64,000 nt of DNA, taken from assembly GCA_031628995.1 (NCBI GenBank), contig JAVLUO010000007.1, positions 1 to 64,000 on the forward strand, read 5' to 3'. The DNA is from Bacillota bacterium LX-D. Its GTDB lineage: Bacteria; Bacillota; DUOV01; Zhaonellaceae. The notes beneath the pieces are model-generated. The model did no database searches. It was given only the letters and a program-made list of their open reading frames with translations, and was not told where the DNA came from. Shown one piece after another: positions 6,607 through 15,900 of the stretch; within the stretch, counting starts at the first letter, position 1; each line of letters begins with the position of its first letter. The position numbers were made by a program, and so were the translations under genes.

Positions 6607-8085
6607 TCAATAGTTTTTTGCCTTTTCCCAAAGCTTGTCCATTTCTTCCAATGATAATTCCTGTAATTCCAATTCTTGTTTTTGCGCTTCCTTTTCAATA
6701 AATCGAAAGCGTTTAATAAACTTGACAATGGTTTGTTGCAAAGCTTCTTCAGGGTCTACTTTTAAAAATCTACTTACATTAACTACTGAAAATAACACAT
6801 CTCCGATTTCCTCACGAATATTAGCTAAATCGCCGTTGGCAATCCCGGTTTCCAGTTCTTTTAACTCTTCCTGAACCTTATTCCAAGGTTCTTTGATATT
6901 TGGCCAATCAAATCCTACTTTAGCCGCTCTATTTTGTACTTTTTCCGCCCTATACAAAGCAGGTAATCCTCTTGGAATATCCATCAGAGTTTTTTGTCCC
7001 TGAGCATTCTTTTCCAGCTTCTTTATTTCGTCCCAATTGACAAGTACTTCATCAGAATTTTCAACGTGAACTTCTCCAAAAACGTGGGGATGGCGGCGAA
7101 TCATTTTATTAGTAACTGCTTCAATTACGTCATTCATGTTAAAAGAATGCTTCTGATCAGCTAACTCAGCATGAAATACTATTTGTAATAATAAGTCTCC
7201 CAATTCGTCACATAATTTATACATATTTTGTTCTTCGATAGCTTCGATTACTTCGTAACATTCTTCTATTAAATAGCGTTTAAGTGATTCATGGGTTTGC
7301 TCTTTATCCCAAGGACAGCCATTTTCGCTTAACAAAGTACGCATAACATTAGTTAATGGATCCAAAGGAAATTCAGTCTGCTGAATATTTTGGGCTGTGC
7401 CGGGAGGAAGATAAAGACTTGTTAAGTGGTCAATCCACGGAATGCGGTCTAGTTCGTAAAGCCTAATGGTCTCCTTCCGTTCCATATTTTTAACTCCAGC
7501 TGCTTGAATTAAAGTTACCTCATAATCGTCAGGATATTTATCCATTAAAGTTAGTTTAACCTCGGAAGCAATTCTTCGGTCATAAAGCTGAGTAATAATT
7601 AAACCTAAAGCTGGAGTTAACTCCTGAGCATCTAAAACTAAAGCATCTTTTACTACAATTCCTTTCGTAGGGTCTATAGCTAGAGCCGCATAGATAGCAT
7701 CTAAACAACTCATGGCAGGTAAAATACTTACGTTTATCCCCTTTGCATTAGCTGCTTCCTTTAATAAAGGTACCGTTGTTTCCGCAACTAAAGGATGACC
7801 GGGGACTGCGTAGATTATTTCTGGATTATCCTTTGTTAAAGACAACAACTTTTGCACAATAGCCTCATAGACACTTTCAAAAGTACCTTTTTCTTCGTAC
7901 AAAAAATCAAAAGAACTTATTTTTAGACCAAGCTCACGTAATTCTGAAACAGCTGGATGTTTTTCAGTACGAGCTATGATTAGGGGTGCTTTTTTTAACA
8001 AAATTAAGCTTTCCATAGGAATAAGTCCCAAACCGCCAGGGCCTAAACCAAGTACTGTAATGGAACCTGCTGCCATTTCTTTCAC
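6607..8085 (-). CDS. yabN: Bifunctional tetrapyrrole-methylase-like / MazG nucleotide pyrophosphohydrolase (YabN)
   Basis: A 492-residue fusion. The N-terminal half (about 1-230) has the TP_methylase fold, with VLGLGPGGLGLIPMES at the start and YAVPGHPLVAE around residue 93. The C-terminal half carries two MazG-type helical repeats: CPWDKEQTHESLKRYLIEE with the EEcyEvieAiee and ElgDLLLQIV metal-binding motifs, then a second copy ending in EEIGDVLFSVVNVSRFL. MazG removes abnormal NTPs. The role of the methylase-like half is unclear. The start overlaps the end of the spoVB remnant by 4 bp (ATGA). Confidence 0.93.
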   Translation of the reverse strand: MKEMAAGSITVLGLGPGGLGLIPMESLILLKKAPLIIARTEKHPAVSELRELGLKISSFDFLYEEKGTFESVYEAIVQKLLSLTKDNPEIIYAVPGHPLVAETTVPLLKEAANAKGINVSILPAMSCLDAIYAALAIDPTKGIVVKDALVLDAQELTPALGLIITQLYDRRIASEVKLTLMDKYPDDYEVTLIQAAGVKNMERKETIRLYELDRIPWIDHLTSLYLPPGTAQNIQQTEFPLDPLTNVMRTLLSENGCPWDKEQTHESLKRYLIEECYEVIEAIEEQNMYKLCDELGDLLLQIVFHAELADQKHSFNMNDVIEAVTNKMIRRHPHVFGEVHVENSDEVLVNWDEIKKLEKNAQGQKTLMDIPRGLPALYRAEKVQNRAAKVGFDWPNIKEPWNKVQEELKELETGIANGDLANIREEIGDVLFSVVNVSRFLKVDPEEALQQTIVKFIKRFRFIEKEAQKQELELQELSLEEMDKLWEKAKNY

Positions 8086-8835
8086 CTCAGTAATTTAAAT
8101 TTTTGTAATACTACTGCTAGCCTAGAACCTATTTTAGGCACTGCAACAATATCTTCTTTTTTGATGGCACCTAATATAAATAAAGTTACAAAGTATGCTA
8201 CCATACCAACCAAAACGGTAACCAAGATCCCTAAATTTAAAGAATAGGGAGCAAGGAATAAATAGCTTTTAGGTACAACTAAAGCCATAATTGCCACAGC
8301 AATAATTGGTTTAATAAGCATTTTCCAAAATTCAACTTTGTACTTTAGTAAATTAGTTAAAATTATATAATTAAGAATAAATGCCAAACCAAAAGCACCC
8401 ACAGTAGCCACTGCTGCGCCTCTAATTTCTATACCTGGTATAGCTGTCAAATAATAGTTTAACCCGCATTTGAGAATTATGCCAAGTAATAAATTAATAA
8501 CTGGTCAAAAAGATTTATACAAACCCTGCAATGCTCCGGCAGTAGTTTGGTACAATCCCCAAAAAAGTATTCCAGGAGCCAAAATAGTTAAAATAGCAAA
8601 ACTTTTTGGGCCAGAAAGTCAGCAGCAAAGAGGATGGCACCGCTGCAAAGAAGCCCGGTAAAAGCAAGTAAGTACAGGGAAATATAAAAAATTCTCCTGC
8701 CCCTTGATAGTCATTTTTGGCAAGACACTCTGCCACTAGAATTGAAATAGCTGCTGGTACTCCTGCAGTAGACAATGCCAGGATGCAGGCATAAATAGGA
8801 TAAGCCATTTGATAGAGGCCCATACCCTTTATCAA
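8082..8835 (-). pseudogene. Decayed SpoVB/YabM-type polysaccharide flippase
   Basis: Three stretches in different frames read as parts of one MATE/MOP-type flippase such as SpoVB or YabM. The first begins GMGLYQMAYPIY and ends in the AAISILVAE segment. The second, around 8530-8590, reads APGILFWGLYQTTAGALQ and LYKSF, followed by an in-frame TGA. The third runs PVINLLLGIILK to the end at 8082. Family members are about 520 residues; here about 250 codons remain, the first 40 or so and a large central part are gone, and there are at least two frameshifts and one stop. Intact, it would flip a lipid-linked sugar precursor. It still overlaps yabN by 4 bp, which shows the ancestral operon. Two fragments of 106 and 122 codons remain open. 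Confidence 0.85.
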
Positions 8836-8874
8836 AAAAGGATTAAACCAATGGTTTAATCCTTTTTTGATAAA
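8828..8874 (-). terminator. Perfect 22-bp inverted repeat, probable terminator
   Basis: The arms 8828-8849 and 8853-8874 are exact complements around an AAT loop, with T-runs on both strands. The repeat contains the last codons and stop of the membrane protein gene at 8843 and abuts the broken 5' end of the spoVB-like pseudogene. Confidence 0.75.
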
Positions 8875-9370
8875 AATTAATAACTACAGTTAGAGCATAG
8901 TCATACACAAAAAAAATTCCCTGCCAGGCTAGCCACAGCCACCTAAGGTCTATTTTAATTGGCACCTCAGCCCAAAGTAATTCCTTAGCTAAATAATAGG
9001 TTCCCAAAAGGGCCAGATTAAAAACACAGCTTTTTAATATTATTTCCAAATATAAATTCCGGAGACTTTCGATATACCACTTCCAAATGCCATAATGGCC
9101 TAAAAAAACGATATAAGGAAATACTTTAAACTTATCTGGTAAAAAAACTGCAGCTAATAGACCAGTTCCCAGATAAAAGAACCATCCCGCTGAAGCTCCG
9201 AATTCTAGAATCATAATTGCGGAAAATACTGAACTCAAGCCATAGAAAAATAACTTATTTGTAGGAAGGAGAGAAGCTAAATATAAGGAAAGCAGAACAA
9301 AAGAAGCCAGAATACCGCTTAAGGCTATTCGCCGTCCTTTGGAACTTCTCTTATCTTCACGGGGAGCCAT
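8843..9370 (-). CDS. Integral membrane protein of unknown function
   Basis: Not recognised as a named family. It is 175 residues long, with a basic N-terminus (PREDKRSSKGRR) and about five hydrophobic segments (roughly 15-33, 38-56, 62-78, 86-98, 112-130, 145-165). The repeated alanine/glycine-rich helices and small size recall the membrane subunits of ECF-type transporters, but no signature is visible. ATG is preceded by AGAGAGGTT. The 3' end lies inside the perfect inverted repeat. It follows the J-domain gene by 15 bp, so it is likely in the same operon. Confidence 0.65.
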   Translation of the reverse strand: MAPREDKRSSKGRRIALSGILASFVLLSLYLASLLPTNKLFFYGLSSVFSAIMILEFGASAGWFFYLGTGLLAAVFLPDKFKVFPYIVFLGHYGIWKWYIESLRNLYLEIILKSCVFNLALLGTYYLAKELLWAEVPIKIDLRWLWLAWQGIFFVYDYALTVVINFYQKRIKPLV

Positions 9371-9385
9371 TCAAACAACCTCTCT

Positions 9386-9790
9386 TTAACAGCACTCAAT
9401 AATATCGCAGCCAACGCATTCACAACAGCTGTCACAGCACCAAATGGTACACAAGGTTTGGCAGCAGTCGCCACCGCCTCCACCACCACGGTAACCTTTC
9501 TGCCAAGCACGATCATAATATTCCTGATGTTTTTGCTGCTGAAAACCGTTATTTTGATAATAATTGTTTTGATAATAAGGTTCTTGGTAAGTGGGACCAT
9601 TCTTCAGCAGCTGATTATATGCTTCGTTAATTTCTTTCATTTTTTCCTGGGCTAAATCTGCCAAAGGATTATCTCTGTATTTATCAGGATGATATTTTTT
9701 TACTAATTCCCGATATGCATTTTGAATCTCTTCTTTAGAAGCCCCTCTTCTGACACCTAAAATTTCGTAATTGTCCCCCACCTGCTTCAC
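9386..9790 (-). CDS. J-domain protein with cysteine-string C-terminus
   Basis: A 134-residue co-chaperone candidate. Residues 6-66 form a J domain ([20 protein letters not shown]...) with the HPD motif at 34-36 that stimulates DnaK ATPase. A Gln/Asn/Tyr-rich linker (about 68-98) leads to six glycines, then a tail with 11 cysteines in the last 27 residues, arranged as CC, CC, CC and CC pairs plus singles. It lacks the zinc-finger and C-terminal domains of true DnaJ. The tail could bind metal or be lipid-modified, by analogy with eukaryotic cysteine-string proteins. Its start overlaps the upstream DUF5685 gene by 56 bp. Confidence 0.85.
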   Translation of the reverse strand: MKQVGDNYEILGVRRGASKEEIQNAYRELVKKYHPDKYRDNPLADLAQEKMKEINEAYNQLLKNGPTYQEPYYQNNYYQNNGFQQQKHQEYYDRAWQKGYRGGGGGGDCCQTLCTIWCCDSCCECVGCDIIECC

Positions 9791-10655
9791 AACTCCTTTG
9801 ACCTAAAATACCTAAAACTTGCTCCGTCTTTGTTAACATTCCCACGTAGACAATATTTTCAATAATACCCTTATGCTTATAGAGGTTTAATAGTTCAAAA
9901 CTTTTACTTAATTCTGCCAATAAATCAATGAGGACAGGCTGCAAGACAGGACGTATTTTAGCTTTAAATTGGTCAATAGGCTCACCTTTATAGGAAAAAG
10001 CTAATAGAAGTGGATTATAGGATTTTTTTTGCACATCTTTTTCTAAGTCATCACAGGCATCAACCAAATAAACCCACTGTCCTAAAATAAATCCTAGCCA
10101 ACTTAGAACTCGTCCCTGGGGAGATACTTCTAAATGACTTGGAAATATACCCGACAGTATTTGACCAAAAGCCTCGGCAGGCTGTTTAAAATCCGGGCAT
10201 TTTGCTTTTTCCAAGGCAGCTATCTTAGCTAAGCCTTTTTTAATTAAAGCGTTTTTTTCTTCCTGCCTGGAGGCTGCTTTCCCATAGGCCTTTTTTAAAA
10301 GCAGCATCCCACTTCCTGCTTGAAATGATTTATCGTCATTCCAATTATCAACTATGTTATGGTAGGCAAGCAGCAAATTCACATCTGCAGCATAGTCTAA
10401 AAATGAATTATTGATGATCATTCTGTGTTTAACTAAAGGATTAAACAAGCAATGCTTAGTTGCAGCATTTTCCGGTTCAGAGTTAAGTGAAGAAAGCAAT
10501 AAGCCTAGAAAAGTTGAATCATAATTAAGCAGCAAACTGCCGAATCTTCCATATCTATTTTTGAGGGACAAACAAAGCCCGCAGTAATACGACCGGAAAA
10601 TAGTATATTCTCGAAGTTTAAGTTCTGCCTTTTCCGGCAGTATATATCCAAACAT
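9735..10655 (-). CDS. DUF5685 family protein
   Basis: A 306-residue, mostly helical protein beginning [17 protein letters not shown], the DUF5685 pattern. It has a C-x2-C pair at Cys25/Cys28 (YYCGLC) and two Asp-rich motifs, DNWNDD at 103-108 and DACDDLEKD at 199-207. Their spacing and the flanking helices ([17 protein letters not shown]) resemble the two metal-binding motifs of class I prenyltransferases and squalene/phytoene synthases. That resemblance is an inference; no function is known. The last 18 codons overlap the J-domain gene, so the pair is probably translationally coupled. Confidence 0.8.
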   Translation of the reverse strand: MFGYILPEKAELKLREYTIFRSYYCGLCLSLKNRYGRFGSLLLNYDSTFLGLLLSSLNSEPENAATKHCLFNPLVKHRMIINNSFLDYAADVNLLLAYHNIVDNWNDDKSFQAGSGMLLLKKAYGKAASRQEEKNALIKKGLAKIAALEKAKCPDFKQPAEAFGQILSGIFPSHLEVSPQGRVLSWLGFILGQWVYLVDACDDLEKDVQKKSYNPLLLAFSYKGEPIDQFKAKIRPVLQPVLIDLLAELSKSFELLNLYKHKGIIENIVYVGMLTKTEQVLGILGQRSCEAGGGQLRNFRCQKRGF

Positions 10656-10703
10656 AATAACCTAACTATTCTCCACAAAGGGAGCAATATCCTTCTTCTT
10701 TAA

Positions 10704-11009
10704 TCAATACAATCTGGTTCCTTGAGCAACCAATTTATGAAGAAAGAAAAGTGGCTCCATTGTTATATTTATTTTCGAAAAAAGCTGAGCAAGGGAGGAA
10801 CGATAATAAATATCAATGCCATTAACATGAGCTTTTTCGTAATTACTATCTTTAGTCAAGTCAATTTTTCCCAAACGCACGGCAGGGTAGCTTTTCGGCT
10901 GAGTCCCACCGCATCAGGAACCGCCAGGCAGCTCCACTTTATCAACAATAATACTTGCAGATTTGCGCAGAATATATTCTTGCGCCTCTACTGCTAAACT
11001 AAATTCCAT
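10704..11009 (-). CDS. Candidate selenoprotein, CC/Se-motif HesB-like family (in-frame TGA)
   Basis: Starting at ATG 11009 (AAAGGG nine bases upstream) the frame runs 31 codons to a TGA at 10914-10916, then continues without another stop for 69 codons to a TGA at 10704-10706. Read with selenocysteine at residue 32 it gives 101 residues: an N-terminus like small HesB/IscA-fold proteins (EAQEYILRKSASIIVDKVEL), a PGGS-U-C-GGTQP centre, then YPAVRLGKIDL and GIDIYYRSSL. TGA replaces one Cys of a Cys-Cys pair, as expected for Sec in the 'CC/Se motif' family I recall. A hairpin follows at 10880-10911. The alternative is a nonsense mutation. No selA, selB or selD is in the window. Confidence 0.72.
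10880..10911 (-). promoter_or_regulatory. Possible bacterial SECIS-like hairpin
   Basis: Starting 3 nt after the TGA, the minus-strand RNA can pair CGG with CCG, GGG with CCC and AGC with GCU around a CGAAAA loop. Position and size suit a bacterial SECIS element, but the sequence does not match the E. coli fdhF loop. Confidence 0.4.
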
Positions 11010-11098
11010 AATTAAAACCCTTTCTAAAACTAATGTAATGCTTTAACTATTCTTCTTTTCTTGCTAAAATCCTTTTCTATTTGCAACAAAGGCAGCAA

Positions 11099-11118
11099 AA
11101 AGGCGCCTTACCAGCGCC
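11099..11118 (-). terminator. Terminator of spoVT
   Basis: Directly after the spoVT stop, GGCGC and GCGCC pair around TGGTAAG and are followed by TTTTT on the minus strand. Confidence 0.8.
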
Positions 11119-11682
11119 TTATTGTTCCATTTGTTTAGCCAAAAAACCTGCTGCTGTTTCCGCCAGTTTTAGCTCCATTTCCCCCATTTGAACATTAGGT
11201 TCTTTTGTGCAAAGGATAACTGCTCCAATAGGATCTCCTTCAGAAATAATAGGGGCTATTACCTCGGAGGTAAATTTACATTCCTGGCCTTTTTCTGAAG
11301 AAGAGCACTCAATACATAAATTATGTTGCCCAGGCTCATTAATAAGTACAGATTTTCTATCTTCCATTACTTTATCAATAGCAGGACCATTTGGCTTATT
11401 TAAAAATTCTTTTTTCGGGGCCCCAGAGACAGCTATAATATTATCACGATCAGCAATACAAGCTATATGTCCAATCGCTTCATACAACGAATCAGCATAT
11501 TCTTTAGCGAAATCACCTAATTCACCAATTGGGGAGTATTTTTTTAAAATTACTTCACCTTCACGATCCACGAAGATTTCAAGAGGATCCCCTTCGCGAA
11601 TACGTAGGGTTCTTCGTATTTCTTTTGGGATTACCACCCGGCCTAAATCATCAATACGTCGTACAATCCCCGTCGCCTTCAA
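11119..11682 (-). CDS. spoVT: Stage V sporulation regulator SpoVT
   Basis: A 187-residue AbrB-superfamily transcription factor. The N-terminal swapped-hairpin domain reads MKATGIVRRIDDLGRVVIPKEIRRTL (1-50), followed by a GAF-like sensory domain (about 55-185) with a CIECSSSEKGQEC cysteine cluster. In Bacillus SpoVT is forespore-specific and tunes sigma-G genes and spore germination properties. It sits between prsA and the selenoprotein candidate; in Bacillus the next gene is the yabM flippase, here displaced and broken. Confidence 0.93.
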   Translation of the reverse strand: MKATGIVRRIDDLGRVVIPKEIRRTLRIREGDPLEIFVDREGEVILKKYSPIGELGDFAKEYADSLYEAIGHIACIADRDNIIAVSGAPKKEFLNKPNGPAIDKVMEDRKSVLINEPGQHNLCIECSSSEKGQECKFTSEVIAPIISEGDPIGAVILCTKEPNVQMGEMELKLAETAAGFLAKQMEQ

Positions 11683-11814
11683 TTATATCCCTCCTTTTGG
11701 CTAAATTCCTTATAGTCAACTTTCACTGTTAGTATATATCAGCCAAGGAGAGATTATTCATTTTTTCCATTAGTACCTAAAAAAAGTTCAAGCCCTATTT
11801 TCTAAAAAATACAA

Positions 11815-11843
11815 GCCTGGCAGTCCATATTATACTGCCAGGC
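11815..11843 (-). terminator. Terminator of prsA
   Basis: GCCTGGCAGT and ACTGCCAGGC form a perfect 10-bp stem, followed on the minus strand by TTGTATTTTTTAG. Confidence 0.88.
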
Positions 11844-11852
11844 CTATATTAA

Positions 11853-12896
11853 TTAGCTTTTATTAGTCCCACTTTCTTTTTCTTGTGTATTCTCCTTTTG
11901 CTGTGTATCCTGTTTTCGCTGTGTCTTTTCTTTTTCCAGCTTATTCTCTATTTTCGCCTTTTTCATAGCATCATTGAAAAACTGGTCAAATTTTTCGTTT
12001 TTTTGCTCATCGAGAAGTTGTTTCTTCACATCTTCCTTCAACTGTTCATACTGATCTTGCCGATCTATTACTTTAATCACATGGTAGCCAAAAGAGCTTT
12101 TAACCGGTTTTTCGCTTATTTTCCCTTTAGCTATCTTCAAAGCACCAGCTGTAAACTCTGCGTCGTAAGGACTATTGCTCATGGAAAAATATTGATCTAA
12201 AGCACCGCCGCTGGTCTTTGCTGCAGGCTCATCGGATTCTTTTTTGGCGAGAGCTGCAAAGTCGGCCCCGGCATTAAGCTTTTCAATCCAAACTTTGGCC
12301 CTAGCTTCAGCCTTTTTTAATTGAGCTTCATTGGCTTCTCCTGCTTTAGCCTGGGCTAGAATATGACTTACCTTTACCTTAATAAAGTTATCTTTATATT
12401 TATTAAAGAAATTTTTCGCTTCCTGATCCGTTACTTTCACGTCTTCTGTAACCTTATTAAAAAGTTGTTCAAATAAAAAATTAGTTTCTATACTTTCTTT
12501 AACTTCAGCTTCCGTTATTTTTTGGCTTTTTAGCATCTCGGCAAATTGTTTCTCACCGTAAAGCTTCTTCATGCCGTTTAATTCATCTTGTACTTTTTTC
12601 TTATCTACTTTCAGGTTTTCTTTTTTTGCTTCCTGTTTTAAAACGGTTTCCTGAATCATTTGGTTCAAAACCTGTTGTTCTAAGGTCTTGAGCAATTCCT
12701 TCCCTTCATCACCTTCAAACTTAAAGCCTTGCATTTCATACATTGATTTCATTTGTTGAACCCTTTTGTCAAGTTCGAGGCGAGTAATCTTTGTATTGTT
12801 GACTTTAGCCACATAATCTTGTCCGCAGCCAGCAAGCAAAAAAACTGCCAGTATAAGTAAACTTCCAAGCTTGTACCAACGTTTAATTTTTTTCAC
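11853..12896 (-). CDS. prsA: Foldase lipoprotein, parvulin-type peptidyl-prolyl isomerase (PrsA/SurA-like)
   Basis: Folds exported proteins at the outer face of the membrane. The start is taken as the GTG at 12896, giving a lipoprotein signal KKIKRWYKLGSLLILAVFLLAGC; the longer ATG reading from 12977 would add 27 residues and overlap mfd. A SurA_N-like helical region (about 25-160) is followed by a parvulin domain (KVSHILAQAKAG... to GYHVIKVIDR, about 175-285). The C-terminus is a Lys/Glu/Gln-rich tail of about 40 residues. It follows mfd and precedes spoVT. Confidence 0.9.
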   Translation of the reverse strand: MKKIKRWYKLGSLLILAVFLLAGCGQDYVAKVNNTKITRLELDKRVQQMKSMYEMQGFKFEGDEGKELLKTLEQQVLNQMIQETVLKQEAKKENLKVDKKKVQDELNGMKKLYGEKQFAEMLKSQKITEAEVKESIETNFLFEQLFNKVTEDVKVTDQEAKNFFNKYKDNFIKVKVSHILAQAKAGEANEAQLKKAEARAKVWIEKLNAGADFAALAKKESDEPAAKTSGGALDQYFSMSNSPYDAEFTAGALKIAKGKISEKPVKSSFGYHVIKVIDRQDQYEQLKEDVKKQLLDEQKNEKFDQFFNDAMKKAKIENKLEKEKTQRKQDTQQKENTQEKESGTNKS

Positions 12897-12963
12897 TAAG
12901 TTTCCACTACCTTTCTTAAGCACGCTGCTTAAACAACAATTAACCCTAATTATACAGTCCACT

Positions 12964-15900
12964 TTAACTTTGAGCAAGTTTTTTGATTTTTTTAACTACT
13001 TTTAATAATCCTACTAAAACTTTATCCGGAGCCAACTGACCCGTTTTAATGGTGATAACTAAGCCATCAGAGGCCTTAAAACTTAAACGGCGTGGGAATG
13101 CCTTATCTAAAGCGAAAAATTGTTCTCCTTTTAAAGGACTTTCCACAAATTCAATTACCGCTATACTCTTTTGAGTCTGAATTAATTTTATTTTTAATTC
13201 TCGAGCTAATACTTTTAAAAGTGCAATTTGGATTAAATTCTGCATGGGTAAGGGAGGTTCCCCAAAGCGGTCAATAAGTTCGTCAATTATCTCAGCTATT
13301 TCCTGCTCTTCTTCAGCAGCTCCCAGCCTTTGATAGAATTCCATTTTCAAACCTGAATTAGCAATATATTTATCACTAATATAGGCATCCACTGCAATTT
13401 CTAAGACTGGTTGAAACTCTGGTTCTTTGGGGCTTTCGCCTTTTAGCTGTTCAACGGCTTCCTCTAGAAGACGACAATATAAATCAAAGCCTACTGCCAA
13501 TATGTGTCCATGCTGCTCAGGCCCTAATAAATTACCAGCCCCCCTAATCTCTAAATCTCGCATGGCAATTTTAAATCCTGAACCAAATTCTGTGAATTCG
13601 CGGATGGCCCTTAGCCTTTTCTCTGCAGTGGGGTTAAGTACTTTATCCCGGCGATAAGTAAAATAAGCATAGGCTACTCTATTACTGCGTCCTACCCGGC
13701 CCCTTAATTGGTAAAGCTGTGCTAAACCAAGGTTATCAGCCTCATTAACAATCAATGTATTAACATTACTAATGTCTAAGCCATTCTCCACAATTGTGGT
13801 ACACACCAGCACATCCAAATCGCCTTCAATAAAAGCAACCATTACTTGTTCCAGCTCGTCTTCCTTCAATTGTCCATGAGCCATGCCAATTTTAGCTGCA
13901 GGCATAAGCTGCTGCAGATGAGCAGCTACCCGGTCCATATCTGCAATTCTGTTATGGATAAAGTAAACCTGGCCGCCCCTATTTAATTCCCGGCGGATAG
14001 CGTCCCTAATCAGTTCCGAACTATATTCCACAACGTAGGTCTGCACTGGATAACGTTCTTCCGGCGGTGTTTCAATAATACTCATATCCCTGCCGCCAGC
14101 TAAAGACATATGGAGGGTTCGAGGGATAGGAGTTGCCGTTAATGTTAACACATCTACACTTTCCCTGATTTGTTTTAATTTTTCTTTATGAGCTACTCCA
14201 AACCTTTGCTCCTCGTCCACTATAACCAACCCTAAATCTTTAAACTTAACATCTTTAGAGAGGAGCCTATGAGTGCCAATAACAATATCCAAGTTTCCCT
14301 CTTTAATTTGCTGCAGTACGAGGCGTTGTTCTTTGCTGCTTCTAAAGCGATTCAAGAGTCCTATCTTGACAGCAAAAGAATCCATCCGTTGGACAAAGGT
14401 ATTATAGTGCTGTTGTGCCAATACAGTAGTGGGGACTAAAACAGCAACCTGCTTTGAATCTACAACAGCTTTAAAAGCGGCCCTTAAAGCGACTTCAGTT
14501 TTTCCATAGCCTACATCCCCTACCAGAAGTCGGTCCATAGGCTTTGCTGCTTCCATATCCTTTTTAACTTCTTCAATAGCTTGTTCCTGGTCAGGAGTTT
14601 CCGTATAAGGGAATGCTTCCTCAAACTCTTTTTGCCACACTGTATCCGGAGAGAAAGCAAAACCTGTAGCAGCCTCCCTGGCAGCATATAATTTAAGTAA
14701 GTCCTTAGCCATATCCTGAACAGAAGCTTTGACTTTGCTTTTAGCCTTACTCCATTCATTGCCTCCCAGCTTACTCAGCCTAGGCTCATGACCCTCAGCG
14801 CCAATATATTTTTGGATTAAATCCAGTTGATCCGTAGGGATATATAATTTATCTTCACCGCTATACTGAATATGTAAATAGTCTTTATACACCCCACCTA
14901 CTTCCAGCTGGTTAATTCCTAAATACCGCCCAATACCGTGGTGAAGATGAACCACATAATCTCCTACTTTTAAGTCCGTAAATACCCCAATCTTACTGCC
15001 TTCTTGCCCAGTCTTACGTGTTTTTTTCTTTTTCCTTTGACCGAATACTTCTTGTTCCGTGATAATTACAAGTTCTAATTCAGGATATTCAAAACCCTGG
15101 TTTAAAAGGCCAATGCTAATGATTACTCCTGCTTCCACTCTACTCTCTAAGTCTTGAATCACCATACTTTCAATATCATGATCAGCCAATAATCCTTGAA
15201 GAAATTTAGCTTTTTCTAAGTTGTCCGTCAAAAAAATAACTCTATATTTCTTTCTTCTCCAAAGCCCAACTTCCTCTGCCAGTAATTTAAACTTACTCAT
15301 AAAAGGAATCATGGTTTTTGTTTTGACGCTGATAATATTTTGCAATACTGCTTTATTTAATTTTTGCGGTAAAGCACTAAAAAAAACTGCTGAATAGCCG
15401 GCCAAGAAGGAAGTAAATGAATTGTGGTGCGCATAAATTTTACCCTGGGAAGGCAGCATTGCGCCTGATTCAATTAAATCTGCAAAGGATTCAGATCTAT
15501 CCTGCTCATACCTCTCTAAGTTTTCCACTACTCTATTGAGCTCATCCACAATCACAACAGGTTTTTTAGTAAAGTAATTTAAAATCGTATCGCCTTGGGG
15601 ATAGAAATAAGGTTGGAAACGTTGTAAATTCTCTCCCCATTGCCCTTCATCAATTTTAGCCAAATCATCCGTAATTCTTTGATCCAAAGAATCTAATGCT
15701 TCCTTTTTGTCTAATTTTATTAGCTTTTTGCGCAGCTCTTGCCATTCCTGCTCTATCTTAACTCTTCCAGCCTGAGCTGCTTCAGTTGTTAAAACCATTT
15801 CATGTGCCGGACCCAAAGTAATAGATTTAATTTCTTCTACTGAACGCTGGTTTTCAAGCTGGAAAAAGCGGATAGAATCCACTTCGTCATCAAAAAACTC

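Noticed and set aside
9325-9600. 91-codon frame over the J-domain gene
   Set aside because: It is an alternative frame of the Cys-rich and Gly-rich coding region with no ribosome binding site; the J-domain frame is clearly the real one.
10797-11009. Two separate small genes on either side of the TGA at 10914
   Set aside because: The second part has no start codon with a ribosome binding site near the TGA, and the frame is continuous; a single Sec-containing protein explains it better.
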